The translations under genes were made by a program, and so were the position numbers. A DNA stretch of 64,000 nucleotides from Dorea sp. 5-2 (GTDB taxonomy: Bacteria > Bacillota > Clostridia > Lachnospirales > Lachnospiraceae), in NCBI RefSeq assembly GCF_000403455.2, contig NZ_KE159792.1, positions 105,346 through 169,345 of the forward strand. Reading direction: 5' to 3'. The notes beneath the pieces are model-generated. The model searched no databases. It was not told the origin of the DNA and worked only from the letters and a program-made list of their open reading frames with translations. Below are positions 16,885-25,004 of this stretch, one piece after another; positions within the stretch are counted from its first letter, which is position 1, and the number at the start of each line of letters is the position of its first letter.

Positions 16885-17055
16885 CCATTACGAAAATGTG
16901 TAGTTTTTCGTAATGGGAAATCTGCTGTAAATTCTTAACCATTCTAATATACTATCGACAATAAGTCAATAAACTTAATCCCCTTTTTTTATTATAATTG
17001 CATAAAAAATTTTCCTTGGAAATTATTACGAAAAACTACACTTTTTCGTAATGGG
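16885..17055. promoter_or_regulatory. Candidate invertible promoter segment
   Basis: Two 30-base arms (16885-16914 and 17026-17055) are inverted repeats of each other with one mismatch. Each arm is itself a near-palindrome starting CCATTACGAAAA. The 111 bases between them are AT-rich and carry a good minus-strand promoter. This architecture matches recombinase-driven phase-variable promoters, or alternatively a small terminal-inverted-repeat element. No invertase gene lies in the window. In the present orientation the promoter fires away from the glycan island. Confidence 0.5.
16941..16969 (-). promoter_or_regulatory. Leftward sigma-A promoter inside the inverted-repeat segment
   Basis: On the minus strand TTGACT (16964-16969) and TAGAAT (16941-16946) are exactly 17 bases apart, each one mismatch from consensus. 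The second copy keeps both boxes (48381-48386 and 48357-48362) with an 18-base spacer. Confidence 0.6.
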
Positions 17056-17197
17056 AAATAACAGCGGAAATTCAGCCATTATCTCTATTTCTCGGGTTCC
17101 GGATATGGGAAAAGGCACAGGTGCATGTTTCCTATATATTTAGATGGAAAAGAGAGTGTTTTACGCCGAATTCCAATTAGAAGCAGGATAGTGGATT

Positions 17198-18526
17198 ATG
17201 TCAGTGGACAGAGTATGTAAGACCATTCATCAGTATAATAAAGAACCGGTTAAAGAGGCTGATATGAAGAAGCTTCTGGAGATTGCAGGGGATTACTGCA
17301 AGGTGAAGAACTATGTGTATTCGCGCTTTGGAGGGATCTCCAGCCTGTCAAAAATCTACCCGGGATATACAGTGCAGAATGAAATGACGGGCAGCGGTTA
17401 TCGCGAAACTCTGGGAATGCCGTCGGTGTACTTCTATCTGGCAATCTTCGATGCATTAGGCGATATCAAGAGCCAGTGGACCAGAACAAAAACGAAGCTT
17501 TCGAAACTGATTAATCAGAATGAAGGTTTTACGGAAGAGGATAAGCATTATCTAAGATTTCTGCTTAAGGTCAGCAATGCATTTGAAGAAGTGCTGAATC
17601 AGAAACCAATCGAACTGCCGGGGAAAGTACAGAAGCAGTACAGAGAAGTAGCAGAAAAAGTTGACACAGAAAAGCTTCACCGGTATCTGTGCAGACAGGT
17701 AAGAAAACATCATGTGAAGCTCCATACAGACAGAGCGGATGGTTTTGCGATAGCGGAGCGCGCGTATCGTTATGGGGATCATGGAATCTATATTTCGATA
17801 AAAGAGAAGAGAAAGCGTGTTTTTGTGCCTCTGACAGATAATAACCAGTATAAGAGCCAGCTTTATATAAAGCTGTATCCCAAGGAGCACAATATCAGGA
17901 TTAAAGCGCCGGTAAATGTTATAGTCCGCGATCATACCGATTACCTGAATCAGGTAGGGGTTGCCGCAGGGCTCTATACGATGCTGACGACAGATGAAGG
18001 GCATCGCTATGGAGAGGAGCTAGGCAGATATCAGATTGAATATTCGGACTGGATCCGCGAGCAGACGAAGGTTTATAACCGCAACAAGACCGAGAATCCC
18101 GGCAGGAAGAAGTATAATGCCAGAAAGAAACGTTTGGAAGAGCAGCTGCACAGCTATATCAACCAGGAGTTGAACCGCTTTTTCAGAGAAGAGAAGCCAC
18201 GGACAGTCTATATCGTAAAACTGCCCAAACCACAGGCGGGCGGTGTGAATAAGAGGATCAACCATTCCATGGCACAGTGGCAAAGGGGTTATATCCGAAA
18301 ACGGATACTGCAGAAGTGTAAGGAACAGGCGGTGGAGCTTGTAGAAGTGCTGGGAAAAGATATCAGCAATGAGTGTAGTAACTGCGGAGCGATCGGGAAG
18401 AAGGAAAAGGGCGGGTTTATTTGCCCAAAGTGCGGATATCAGAGTGAGGAAAAGATGAATACCGCCCGTAATGTTAAGAAACGCGGGCAGGGAGACGGCG
18501 TGTTAAACCATAGAAAAAAATATTGA
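17198..18526 (+). CDS. TnpB-like protein with inactivated RuvC site (possible TldR-type)
   Basis: 442 residues with the TnpB layout: helical N-terminal part, RuvC-like core and a four-cysteine zinc ribbon (Cys394, 397, 409, 412, CSNCG and CPKCG). Active TnpB has three RuvC acids. Here the first Asp is Ala256 (VGVAAGLYTMLTTDEG), the Glu of the second motif is Val340 (TVYIVKLPKP), and the Asp of the third is Lys419 (EKMNTARNV). The protein should not cut DNA. The frame is full length and undecayed, so it may serve as an RNA-guided binding protein, as shown for TldR proteins. No TnpA is adjacent. The start has only a weak AGGA. Confidence 0.8.
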   Translation: MSVDRVCKTIHQYNKEPVKEADMKKLLEIAGDYCKVKNYVYSRFGGISSLSKIYPGYTVQNEMTGSGYRETLGMPSVYFYLAIFDALGDIKSQWTRTKTKLSKLINQNEGFTEEDKHYLRFLLKVSNAFEEVLNQKPIELPGKVQKQYREVAEKVDTEKLHRYLCRQVRKHHVKLHTDRADGFAIAERAYRYGDHGIYISIKEKRKRVFVPLTDNNQYKSQLYIKLYPKEHNIRIKAPVNVIVRDHTDYLNQVGVAAGLYTMLTTDEGHRYGEELGRYQIEYSDWIREQTKVYNRNKTENPGRKKYNARKKRLEEQLHSYINQELNRFFREEKPRTVYIVKLPKPQAGGVNKRINHSMAQWQRGYIRKRILQKCKEQAVELVEVLGKDISNECSNCGAIGKKEKGGFICPKCGYQSEEKMNTARNVKKRGQGDGVLNHRKKY

Positions 18527-18553
18527 CAGAGATCATAAGAACAGCCGTTTTAG

Positions 18554-18892
18554 ATAAATGCCGGTGATGAGCCGGGATTTTACCGAGAGGACTGGAAAGG
18601 CGTTCATGATATAAAAAGACTAACGGCATTAGAAGTCGGATCGCTTACGGAAGATTCAAGTTGGAATGAGCCGGAAGCGGGAGTATCCGAGTATTGGGTA
18701 TGCCAGGACCTTGTGAACATACAGCGGTATGATGTAGCAGGGAGCGAAGCGGAGAGATTGTATCAATCCGCATCATCCATATCGAAAAAGCAGGTTGTGT
18801 CGGAAACGATAGGGCGTGCAGATAGGATGACCAATGTGCCTTATTTTAAATCAGATGACAAAAATGAGAACATACATATGACCGAAAACTGA
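18554..18892 (+). pseudogene. Orphan open frame without a proper start, possible gene remnant
   Basis: The 381 bases between the TnpB-like gene and legC hold a 112-codon frame in one phase, with no ATG near its beginning. It reads like protein (DEPGFYREDWKGVHDIKRL, PEAGVSEYWVCQDLVNIQRY) and ends 15 bases before legC. It may be the 3' end of a gene whose front was lost when the TnpB-like gene arrived. The same DNA is where a guide RNA for the TnpB-like protein would be expected. I do not recognise the product. Confidence 0.35.
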
Positions 18893-18907
18893 AAGAGGCG
18901 GATATTA

Positions 18908-20041
18908 TTGATAGATTTGGCAGTCCCGGATTTATCGGGAAATGAAAGAAAGTATTTAAACGAGTGTATTGACACTACTTTTGTGTCAACGGTTGGTGAA
19001 TTTGTAAGACGTTTTGAAAAGGCGGTTGCTGATAAAACAGGCGCCGCTTATGGAACTGTAGTTTCTTCCGGGACAGACGGTCTTCACCTGGCGCTGATGT
19101 CATGTGGTGTGAGGCGGGATGAGTTGGTCTGTATTCCGGCATTTACTTTTATTGCAACGGCAAATGCGGTTGCACACTGCGGAGCAGAACCCTGGCTGAT
19201 CGATGTTGAGGAGAAGTCCTGGACCATGGATCCAAAGCTTTTGGATCGGGAATTGGCTGAAAAGGCATACGCAAAAGACGGTAAGCTTTTTCATAGGAAA
19301 AGCGGTAAACGGGTGGCGGCAGTGATGCCGGTGTACACGATGGGAATGCCGGCGGATATGGACCGGCTCAGGGAAATTACAGATAAATATCATTTACCAT
19401 TGGTGGCAGATGCCGCGGCTGCAATAGGGGCAAAATACAAAGGACGAAATATTGGAGCACTGGCAGATGCGACTGTTTTTTCTTTTAATGGGAATAAAAC
19501 AATTACCTGCGGAGGAGGAGGGGCTGTTGTCGGCGATAATAAAAAAATTATTGAGCTAGCGAGACACCTGGCGACTACAGCCCGTGTCGGGCAGGATTAT
19601 GAGCATGATATGGTCGGTTATAATTATCGGATGACGAATCTGCAGGCGGCAGTAGGCTGTGCACAGATAGAGAGACTAGAAGAATTCGTTGCCAGGAAGC
19701 GTTATATCAGCGGATATTATAAAGAACATCTGAAAGAAATTGCAGGAGTAACATTTTTCCCGGAAACAGAATGGGGAGAAAGCGCCTGCTGGTTTACCGG
19801 ACTTGTCTTGGATGATATGCGGGATGTCAGGGAGATATGCGGCCGTCTGGCAGAGAAGGATATACGGACAAAGCCGTTCTGGCAGCCGGTTTATATGCAG
19901 AAACCATATGTACAGGCGGAGAGATCCGATATGGATGTGACAGGGAAAATCTGGAAGCGTATTTTGCCGTTGCCTGCATCTACATGTTTGACGGATGAGC
20001 AGTTGGAGGGTGTGGTCATGGCAGTGAAAGAGATACTGTAA
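18908..20041 (+). CDS. legC: LegC-type sugar aminotransferase
   Basis: PLP-dependent DegT/DnrJ-family aminotransferase, 377 residues. It should add the C4 amino group to the 4-keto-6-deoxy nucleotide sugar made by LegB. The PLP lysine lies in FSFNGNKTITCGGGGA, a LegC-like signature, with SSGTDGLHLAL and the Asp of PLVADAAAAIGA. It starts at TTG 18908 with AGAGGCG seven bases before. It is first of the legionaminate block and two bases before legH. Confidence 0.88.
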   Translation: MIDLAVPDLSGNERKYLNECIDTTFVSTVGEFVRRFEKAVADKTGAAYGTVVSSGTDGLHLALMSCGVRRDELVCIPAFTFIATANAVAHCGAEPWLIDVEEKSWTMDPKLLDRELAEKAYAKDGKLFHRKSGKRVAAVMPVYTMGMPADMDRLREITDKYHLPLVADAAAAIGAKYKGRNIGALADATVFSFNGNKTITCGGGGAVVGDNKKIIELARHLATTARVGQDYEHDMVGYNYRMTNLQAAVGCAQIERLEEFVARKRYISGYYKEHLKEIAGVTFFPETEWGESACWFTGLVLDDMRDVREICGRLAEKDIRTKPFWQPVYMQKPYVQAERSDMDVTGKIWKRILPLPASTCLTDEQLEGVVMAVKEIL

Positions 20042-20043
20042 GG

Positions 20044-20637
20044 ATGGAAGAGATCGTACTGGTTGGATACGGCGGACATGCGAGGAGTGTGGCGGACTGT
20101 ATTGAGAGGCAGAATAAATACAGAATTGTCGGATATACGGATGTGGAACAACGCAATTCCAGATATCAATATCTGGGTACAGATACTGTATTAAAGGATT
20201 GGTATGAGCAGGGGATTAAAAATGCGGCTGTCGGAATTGGCTATATGGGAAAGGGAACGCTTCGGGAGAGGTTGTATGAAAGTCTGAGAGCTATTGGATA
20301 TGAATTGCCGGTTATTGCAGATCCCTCAGCAGTTATATCTGATCATGTGCAGATAGGAGAAGGTACTTTTATCGGAAAGGGAGCTGTTGTGAATGCAGAA
20401 GCCCGGATTGGGAAGATGGCTATTATTAATTCCATGGCTTTGGTTGAACACGATTGTATTGTTGAAGATTATGCTCATGTTGCGGTCTCTGGTATTTTAT
20501 GCGGTCAGGTAAAAGTGGGAAAGGCGGCTTTTATAGGAGCGAATGCAACGATTCTGCAATGTATGGAAATACCTTCGAAAGTGACGATTCCGGCTGGTGA
20601 GGTTGTTAGGAGAAATTATCGTATGGAAGTAAACTAG
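20044..20637 (+). CDS. legH: NeuD/PglD-family sugar N-acetyltransferase
   Basis: 197 residues. The N-terminal Rossmann part (IVLVGYGGHARSVADCIE) binds the nucleotide sugar, and the C-terminal left-handed beta-helix has hexapeptide repeats (IGEGTFIGKGAVVNAEARIG), with the likely catalytic His in SMALVEHDCIV. In a legionaminate block it fits LegH, which acetylates the 4-amino sugar; an O-acetyltransferase of the NeuD type is the alternative. Its N-terminal domain resembles the module repeated through the rest of the island. Confidence 0.82.
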   Translation: MEEIVLVGYGGHARSVADCIERQNKYRIVGYTDVEQRNSRYQYLGTDTVLKDWYEQGIKNAAVGIGYMGKGTLRERLYESLRAIGYELPVIADPSAVISDHVQIGEGTFIGKGAVVNAEARIGKMAIINSMALVEHDCIVEDYAHVAVSGILCGQVKVGKAAFIGANATILQCMEIPSKVTIPAGEVVRRNYRMEVN

Positions 20638-20664
20638 AATAGGCGGCAGATTGGAGAAAGCATA

Positions 20665-21663
20665 GTGAAACGTGTGTATATTATTGCAGAAGCGGGTGTT
20701 AATCATAATGGAAATATTGATATAGCAAAAAGACTTGTAGATGTGGCAAAAGAAGCCGGCGCAGATGTGGTGAAGTTTCAAACGTTTCGGGCGGACAGCC
20801 TTGCTTCTAAATATGCACAGAAGGCGGAATATCAGTTTCACACGACCGATGAAAAAGAAACTCAAAAAGAAATGCTGAAAAAGCTGGAGCTTACTTATGA
20901 CATGCATGTGGAGTTAATTCGATATTGTAAACAGGCAGGAATAGAATTTTTGTCGACTCCGTTTGACCTGGATAGTATTGATTTGTTAGAGAGTGTCGGC
21001 ATGAATTTATATAAGATCCCTTCGGGGGAAATTACCAATCTGCCGTATCTTAGAAAAATCGGCAGTTTGAAAAAGCCGGTAATTTTATCATCGGGTATGA
21101 GTACGTTGGAGGAAGTTGAAGAAGCTGTAAAAATATTGAAAGAAAGCGGAGCAGCTGATGTTTCTGTACTACATTGTAATACGCAATATCCGACTCCTAT
21201 GGAGGATGTTAACTTAAATGCTATAAAATCCATGCAGGAAGCAGTTGGAGTACGTGTGGGCTATTCTGATCACACAGAAGGAATTGAGGCGTCGATCGCT
21301 GCCGTTGCAATCGGGGCGGAAATTATTGAAAAGCATTTCACATTGGATAAGACGATGGAGGGGCCAGATCACAAAGCAAGTCTGGAACCGCACGAATTAA
21401 AGGCAATGGTAAAGGCTGTTCGGAATATCGAGACGGCGATGGGGGATGGAGAAAAAAGACCGACATCTTCTGAGAAAGAGAATATAGCGATTGTGCGTAA
21501 AAGTATCGTTGCGAAAAGACGGATAGAAAAAGGTGAAATATTTTCAGAGGATAATATTACAACGAAAAGACCAGGAAATGGAATATCCCCTATGCTTTGG
21601 GATTGTGTAATGGGAATAGAAGCAAAACGCAAATATGAAGAAGACGAGTTGATAGAGCTATGA
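20665..21663 (+). CDS. legI: N,N'-diacetyllegionaminate synthase (NeuB family)
   Basis: 332 residues. Condenses the 2-epimerised 6-deoxy diacetamido hexose with phosphoenolpyruvate to the nine-carbon acid. NeuB motifs: IIAEAGVNHNGNID, ADVVKFQTF, LSTPFDLDS, VILSSGMSTLEEV, GYSDHTEG and KHFTLDKTMEGPDHKASL. The C-terminal SAF domain (KSIVAKRRIEKGEIFSEDNI) is complete. It starts at GTG 20665 after GGAGAAAG; the stop overlaps legG by ATGA. The choice of legionaminate over sialic acid rests on LegB/LegC nearby. Confidence 0.92.
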   Translation: MKRVYIIAEAGVNHNGNIDIAKRLVDVAKEAGADVVKFQTFRADSLASKYAQKAEYQFHTTDEKETQKEMLKKLELTYDMHVELIRYCKQAGIEFLSTPFDLDSIDLLESVGMNLYKIPSGEITNLPYLRKIGSLKKPVILSSGMSTLEEVEEAVKILKESGAADVSVLHCNTQYPTPMEDVNLNAIKSMQEAVGVRVGYSDHTEGIEASIAAVAIGAEIIEKHFTLDKTMEGPDHKASLEPHELKAMVKAVRNIETAMGDGEKRPTSSEKENIAIVRKSIVAKRRIEKGEIFSEDNITTKRPGNGISPMLWDCVMGIEAKRKYEEDELIEL

Positions 21664-22850
21664 AAAGAATATGTATTATTACGGGCACCAGAGCAGAATA
21701 CGGGTTGCTGAAGCCTGTGATCGAACGGATAAACAAAGATAATGAACTGGAATTATATCTGATTGCAACGGGTGCGCATTTATCACCTGAATTTGGATTG
21801 ACTTATAAAGAGATAGAAGATGACGGATATATTATAAATAAAAAGATAGAGATGCTTCTTTCGGCAGACACGCCAAACAGCATAGTGAAATCTATGGGAG
21901 TAGAGATGATTGGTTTGGCAGATGCGTTAGAAGATGCCTGCCCGGATATGGTAGTGATACTGGGTGACCGGTATGAGATGCTGGCAGCAGCATCTGCCGC
22001 TATGATACACAGGATTCCGATCGCGCATATTCACGGCGGGGAGGCAACGGAAGGGGCTATTGATGATGCAATTAGACACGCGATTACCAAGATGAGTTAT
22101 TTACATTTTGCATCTACAGAAGTTTACCGCAATCGGATCATTCAGCTTGGAGAGGAGCCAGAGCGTGCGTTCAATGTAGGCGCGTTAGGTGTTGAGAATA
22201 TTAAGACGGTAAAACTTTTAGATAAAGAGACATTAGAAAAGAGTATTGATTTTAAATTTGGTGAAAATACGATCATGGTGACATACCATCCTGTAACATT
22301 GGAAAAAGAAAGCAGCGCGGAGAAGTTTGGCAATTTACTTCACGTGCTTGCGAAAAAAACAGGATGGAATATTATTTTTACAAAGGCAAATTCTGATACA
22401 GATGGAAGAATTATCAATCAGATGATAGATAGATTTGTGGCAGAGCATAAGGACAGATGTATAGCGTATACGTCTTTGGGACGGGTTCGATACTTAAGTG
22501 CATTGAAATACTGCAGCGTTGTAATCGGGAATTCGTCAAGCGGGATTATTGAGGTTCCTTCGTTTCATATTCCTACAGTGAATATAGGAGACAGGCAAAA
22601 GGGGAGAGTGGCGTCAGGCAGTGTTATTCATTGCGGTACGAGTGTAGAAAGTATTGACGATGCATTAGACAAAGCAATGCAGGACGATTTTAGGCAAAGA
22701 ATTAAAAGTGAGAGAAATCCTTATGAAAGCAAAAATACTTCTTCAGAAATTGTCAGAGTCATAAAATATTTTTTACAGAATGGTATTGATATGAAAAAGA
22801 AATTTTATGACTTAAGTATTGGAAAACAAATATGGATGCATTGTTTATAA
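21660..22850 (+). CDS. legG: Hydrolysing nucleotide-sugar 2-epimerase (NeuC/LegG)
   Basis: 396 residues, GT-B-like epimerase that removes the nucleotide and inverts C2 to give the free hexose for LegI. Motifs: ICIITGTRAEYGLLKPVI, VVILGDRYEMLAAA, IAHIHGGEATEGAIDDAIRH, VTYHPVTLE and VVIGNSSSGIIEVPSF. It overlaps the legI stop, so the two are probably translated together. The last ~25 residues are Lys/Ile-rich and look less conserved. Confidence 0.92.
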   Translation: MKRICIITGTRAEYGLLKPVIERINKDNELELYLIATGAHLSPEFGLTYKEIEDDGYIINKKIEMLLSADTPNSIVKSMGVEMIGLADALEDACPDMVVILGDRYEMLAAASAAMIHRIPIAHIHGGEATEGAIDDAIRHAITKMSYLHFASTEVYRNRIIQLGEEPERAFNVGALGVENIKTVKLLDKETLEKSIDFKFGENTIMVTYHPVTLEKESSAEKFGNLLHVLAKKTGWNIIFTKANSDTDGRIINQMIDRFVAEHKDRCIAYTSLGRVRYLSALKYCSVVIGNSSSGIIEVPSFHIPTVNIGDRQKGRVASGSVIHCGTSVESIDDALDKAMQDDFRQRIKSERNPYESKNTSSEIVRVIKYFLQNGIDMKKKFYDLSIGKQIWMHCL

Positions 22851-22898
22851 ATATTATAGCGTTATCAGGAATTTTTTGAAAAGGAAGAAGGAACAGCA

Positions 22899-23882
22899 AT
22901 GGCGAAAAAGGTGCTGGTTACAGGTGCAGATGGTTTTATAGGAAGTCATTTGACGGAGATGCTTTTGGAAAAAGGGTATAGTGTAAAGGCATTTACATTT
23001 TATAATTCCTTCAATAATTGGGGATGGCTTGATACTCTGCCGGAGAAAAAATTATCTGAAATCAATATATTCAGCGGTGATATCAGGGATCCGAACGGGG
23101 TGAGAGAAGCAATGAGAGGCATAGATATGGTTTTTCATCTTGCAGCGCTGATTGCGATTCCGTTCAGCTATCATTCTCCAGACTCTTATGTTGATACGAA
23201 TATCAAGGGTACGCTCAATGTGCTGCAGGCGGCCAGGGAATTGGAGACTGAAAAGATTATGATCACGTCAACTTCTGAAGTCTATGGAACAGCTCAGTAC
23301 GTTCCGATTGATGAAAAACATCCATTTCAGGGGCAGTCCCCGTATTCAGCAACTAAAATCGGTGCGGACAGGCTTGCGGAGAGTTTTTACCGGAGTTTTA
23401 GGCTGCCGGCAGCCATAGTCAGACCTTTTAATACATATGGACCAAGGCAATCTGCGAGAGCTGTGATTCCTACGATTATTACTCAATTATTGGCGGGGAA
23501 AACGAAAATAAAGTTGGGGATGTTGACGCCTACCAGAGACTTCAATTATGTAAAAGATACTGCGGAAGGATTTGTTGCGATTGCGGAATCAGACAAGACG
23601 GTTGGGGAAGAAATCAATATAGCATCACAACGAGAAATTTCTATTGGAGATTTGGCGAGTGAAATTATAAAACAGATAAATCCAAATGCAGAATTAGTCT
23701 GTGACGAACAAAGAATCCGGCCGGAAAAAAGTGAAGTTAACAGGTTATTGGGATCTAATGAAAAGATTCAGAAATTAACAAATTGGAAACCAAGATATTC
23801 GCTTGAACAGGGATTAGGGGAGACTATTGAGTGGGTTAGGCAGAATATGAAGTGCTATAAGCCGGATATTTATAATGTATAG
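22899..23882 (+). CDS. legB: NAD-dependent nucleotide-sugar 4,6-dehydratase
   Basis: 327-residue extended SDR. NAD-binding VLVTGADGFIGSHLTEMLL, catalytic Thr region MITSTSEVYGTAQ and active Tyr/Lys in YSATKIGADRLAE; RPFNTYGPRQSARAVIPTII follows. The stretch FYNSFNNWGWLDTLP fits LegB-type enzymes, which convert GDP-GlcNAc (Campylobacter) or UDP-GlcNAc to the 4-keto-6-deoxy sugar. With a PtmE-like gene nearby, the GDP form is more likely. It is the first reaction of the nonulosonate branch though not first in gene order. Confidence 0.88.
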   Translation: MAKKVLVTGADGFIGSHLTEMLLEKGYSVKAFTFYNSFNNWGWLDTLPEKKLSEINIFSGDIRDPNGVREAMRGIDMVFHLAALIAIPFSYHSPDSYVDTNIKGTLNVLQAARELETEKIMITSTSEVYGTAQYVPIDEKHPFQGQSPYSATKIGADRLAESFYRSFRLPAAIVRPFNTYGPRQSARAVIPTIITQLLAGKTKIKLGMLTPTRDFNYVKDTAEGFVAIAESDKTVGEEINIASQREISIGDLASEIIKQINPNAELVCDEQRIRPEKSEVNRLLGSNEKIQKLTNWKPRYSLEQGLGETIEWVRQNMKCYKPDIYNV

Positions 23883-24004
23883 AAATTTAAGATGCCGTAA
23901 AGGAATATTATAATTATTAAGGTGAAGTTAAAAATTTATTGTTCTGATTTTTGACTGTTATAGCAGAAATATGCGAGTTAATGAAAAGTGGAGAGTAGGA
24001 ACAA

Positions 24005-24703
24005 ATGAACTTGGCAATTATACCCGCACGGAGCGGTTCAAAAGGTGTAATTGATAAAAATATAAGGGAGTTAAATGGCAAACCTTTAATGGGATATTCA
24101 ATAGAAGCTGCAATTAAGAGTGGATGCTTTGGAGAAGTAATGGTTTCTACGGATTCTAAAGAATATGCTGACATAGCCGTAGCTTGCGGTGCAAAAGTCC
24201 CATTTTTAAGAAGTTTGGAAAATTCATCGGAATATGCTGCGTCCTGGGAGGTGGCGAGGGAAGTTTTAAACAGGTATCAGGAGCAAGGTGTTCGATTTGA
24301 TATGGCAGCATTATTACAGCCGACTTCTCCATTAAGGACAGCAGAAGACATTGTCGGTGCATATGAAATATATAAAGAGAAGTGTGCGAGTTCTGTTGTC
24401 AGTGTATGCGAAATGGAAACATCACCATTGATTTGTAATACATTACGGGAAGACAATAGTTTGGAAGGATTTATTAGTCAGGAAATAAAGGGTAAGAGAA
24501 GGCAGGACTTTCCCCAATATTACCGGTTGAATGGTGCGATATATATGTGCAGAGTGGATTATAGTTTGGATGCCAGGTTTGAATTATATGGTAGGGGGAG
24601 TTATGCGTATATTATGAGCCGAGAAAGATCAGTGGATATAGATACAGAATATGAGATATTTTTAGCGGAACAATTGCTGAAATATTTTTTGTGTAAAAGT
24701 TAA
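24005..24703 (+). CDS. legF: CMP-nonulosonate cytidylyltransferase (NeuA/LegF)
   Basis: 232 residues; activates the nine-carbon acid with CTP for transfer. N-terminal nucleotide-binding signature AIIPARSGSKGVIDKNI, then MVSTDSKEYADIA, LLQPTSPLRTAEDI, and the late Asp pair of SVDIDTEYEIFLAEQL. Length and motifs fit short bacterial NeuA/LegF without an esterase domain. It is AT-richer than the first genes of the block and preceded by a 122-base gap. Confidence 0.9.
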   Translation: MNLAIIPARSGSKGVIDKNIRELNGKPLMGYSIEAAIKSGCFGEVMVSTDSKEYADIAVACGAKVPFLRSLENSSEYAASWEVAREVLNRYQEQGVRFDMAALLQPTSPLRTAEDIVGAYEIYKEKCASSVVSVCEMETSPLICNTLREDNSLEGFISQEIKGKRRQDFPQYYRLNGAIYMCRVDYSLDARFELYGRGSYAYIMSRERSVDIDTEYEIFLAEQLLKYFLCKS

Positions 24704-24746
24704 AAAGGATATGGAATAGACAGAGAAAAGAATTATATCATCTGTT

Positions 24747-24920
24747 ATGGACAGGTTTGAAAATACATTTTCTGTATTAGGTATAAAAGAAATTTTTTCT
24801 TTTCTTCAGAAATATAGAGTAGTAAAAAGTGAAGAAGTTTGTATTGGGACTTTGGCGCTATATAAGGGTTTAGATAAAAGTCAGACAGTGCGGATGAAGT
24901 TGTTTTCTAGTATTGTATAG
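24747..24920 (+). other. Short 57-codon open frame in the legF-ptmE gap
   Basis: The 301 bases between legF and the ptmE-like gene hold one 57-codon frame from an ATG (MDRFENTFSVLGIKEIFSFL at its start) without a clear ribosome site. It may be a remnant or chance. Just after it lies a small hairpin, GAAGCAG/CTGCTTC. I see nothing else in this gap. Confidence 0.2.
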
Positions 24921-25004
24921 AAGCAGAACTGCTTCAAGAATAAGAGAGGTATAAAGTGTCCATAGATCTTTTTTACAGATTATGGAGGTGTGAAAAGTAT
25001 TGAT

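Larger units (their letters stand above)
16723..17040 (+). repeat. Duplicated intergenic segment, copy 1
   Basis: About 320 bases that recur with roughly 10% difference at 48137-48457 in the same orientation. The shared part covers the hairpin terminator, a 110-base stretch with no clear gene, and the inverted-repeat promoter segment. Copy 1 keeps both inverted-repeat arms intact. Together with 17041-17197, where I see nothing nameable, it fills the 483-base gap before the TnpB-like gene. Confidence 0.85.

Noticed and set aside
16481..16942. 153-codon minus-strand frame reading out of the inverted-repeat promoter
   Set aside because: It runs antisense into the AAA/PD-(D/E)XK gene, lacks a ribosome site and is frameshifted in the second copy of the segment.
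16723..17055. Ends of an IS200/IS605 transposon carrying the TnpB-like gene
   Set aside because: Such elements lack terminal inverted repeats of this kind, the segment recurs without the gene, and no TnpA is nearby.
18908..24703. Sialic acid (Neu5Ac) pathway
   Set aside because: The NeuB/NeuC/NeuA-like genes alone would allow it, but LegB-type dehydratase and LegC-type aminotransferase show a 6-deoxy diamino route.
18908..24703. Pseudaminic acid pathway
   Set aside because: PseG (separate hydrolase) and PseH are absent, and a NeuC-type hydrolysing epimerase is present instead.
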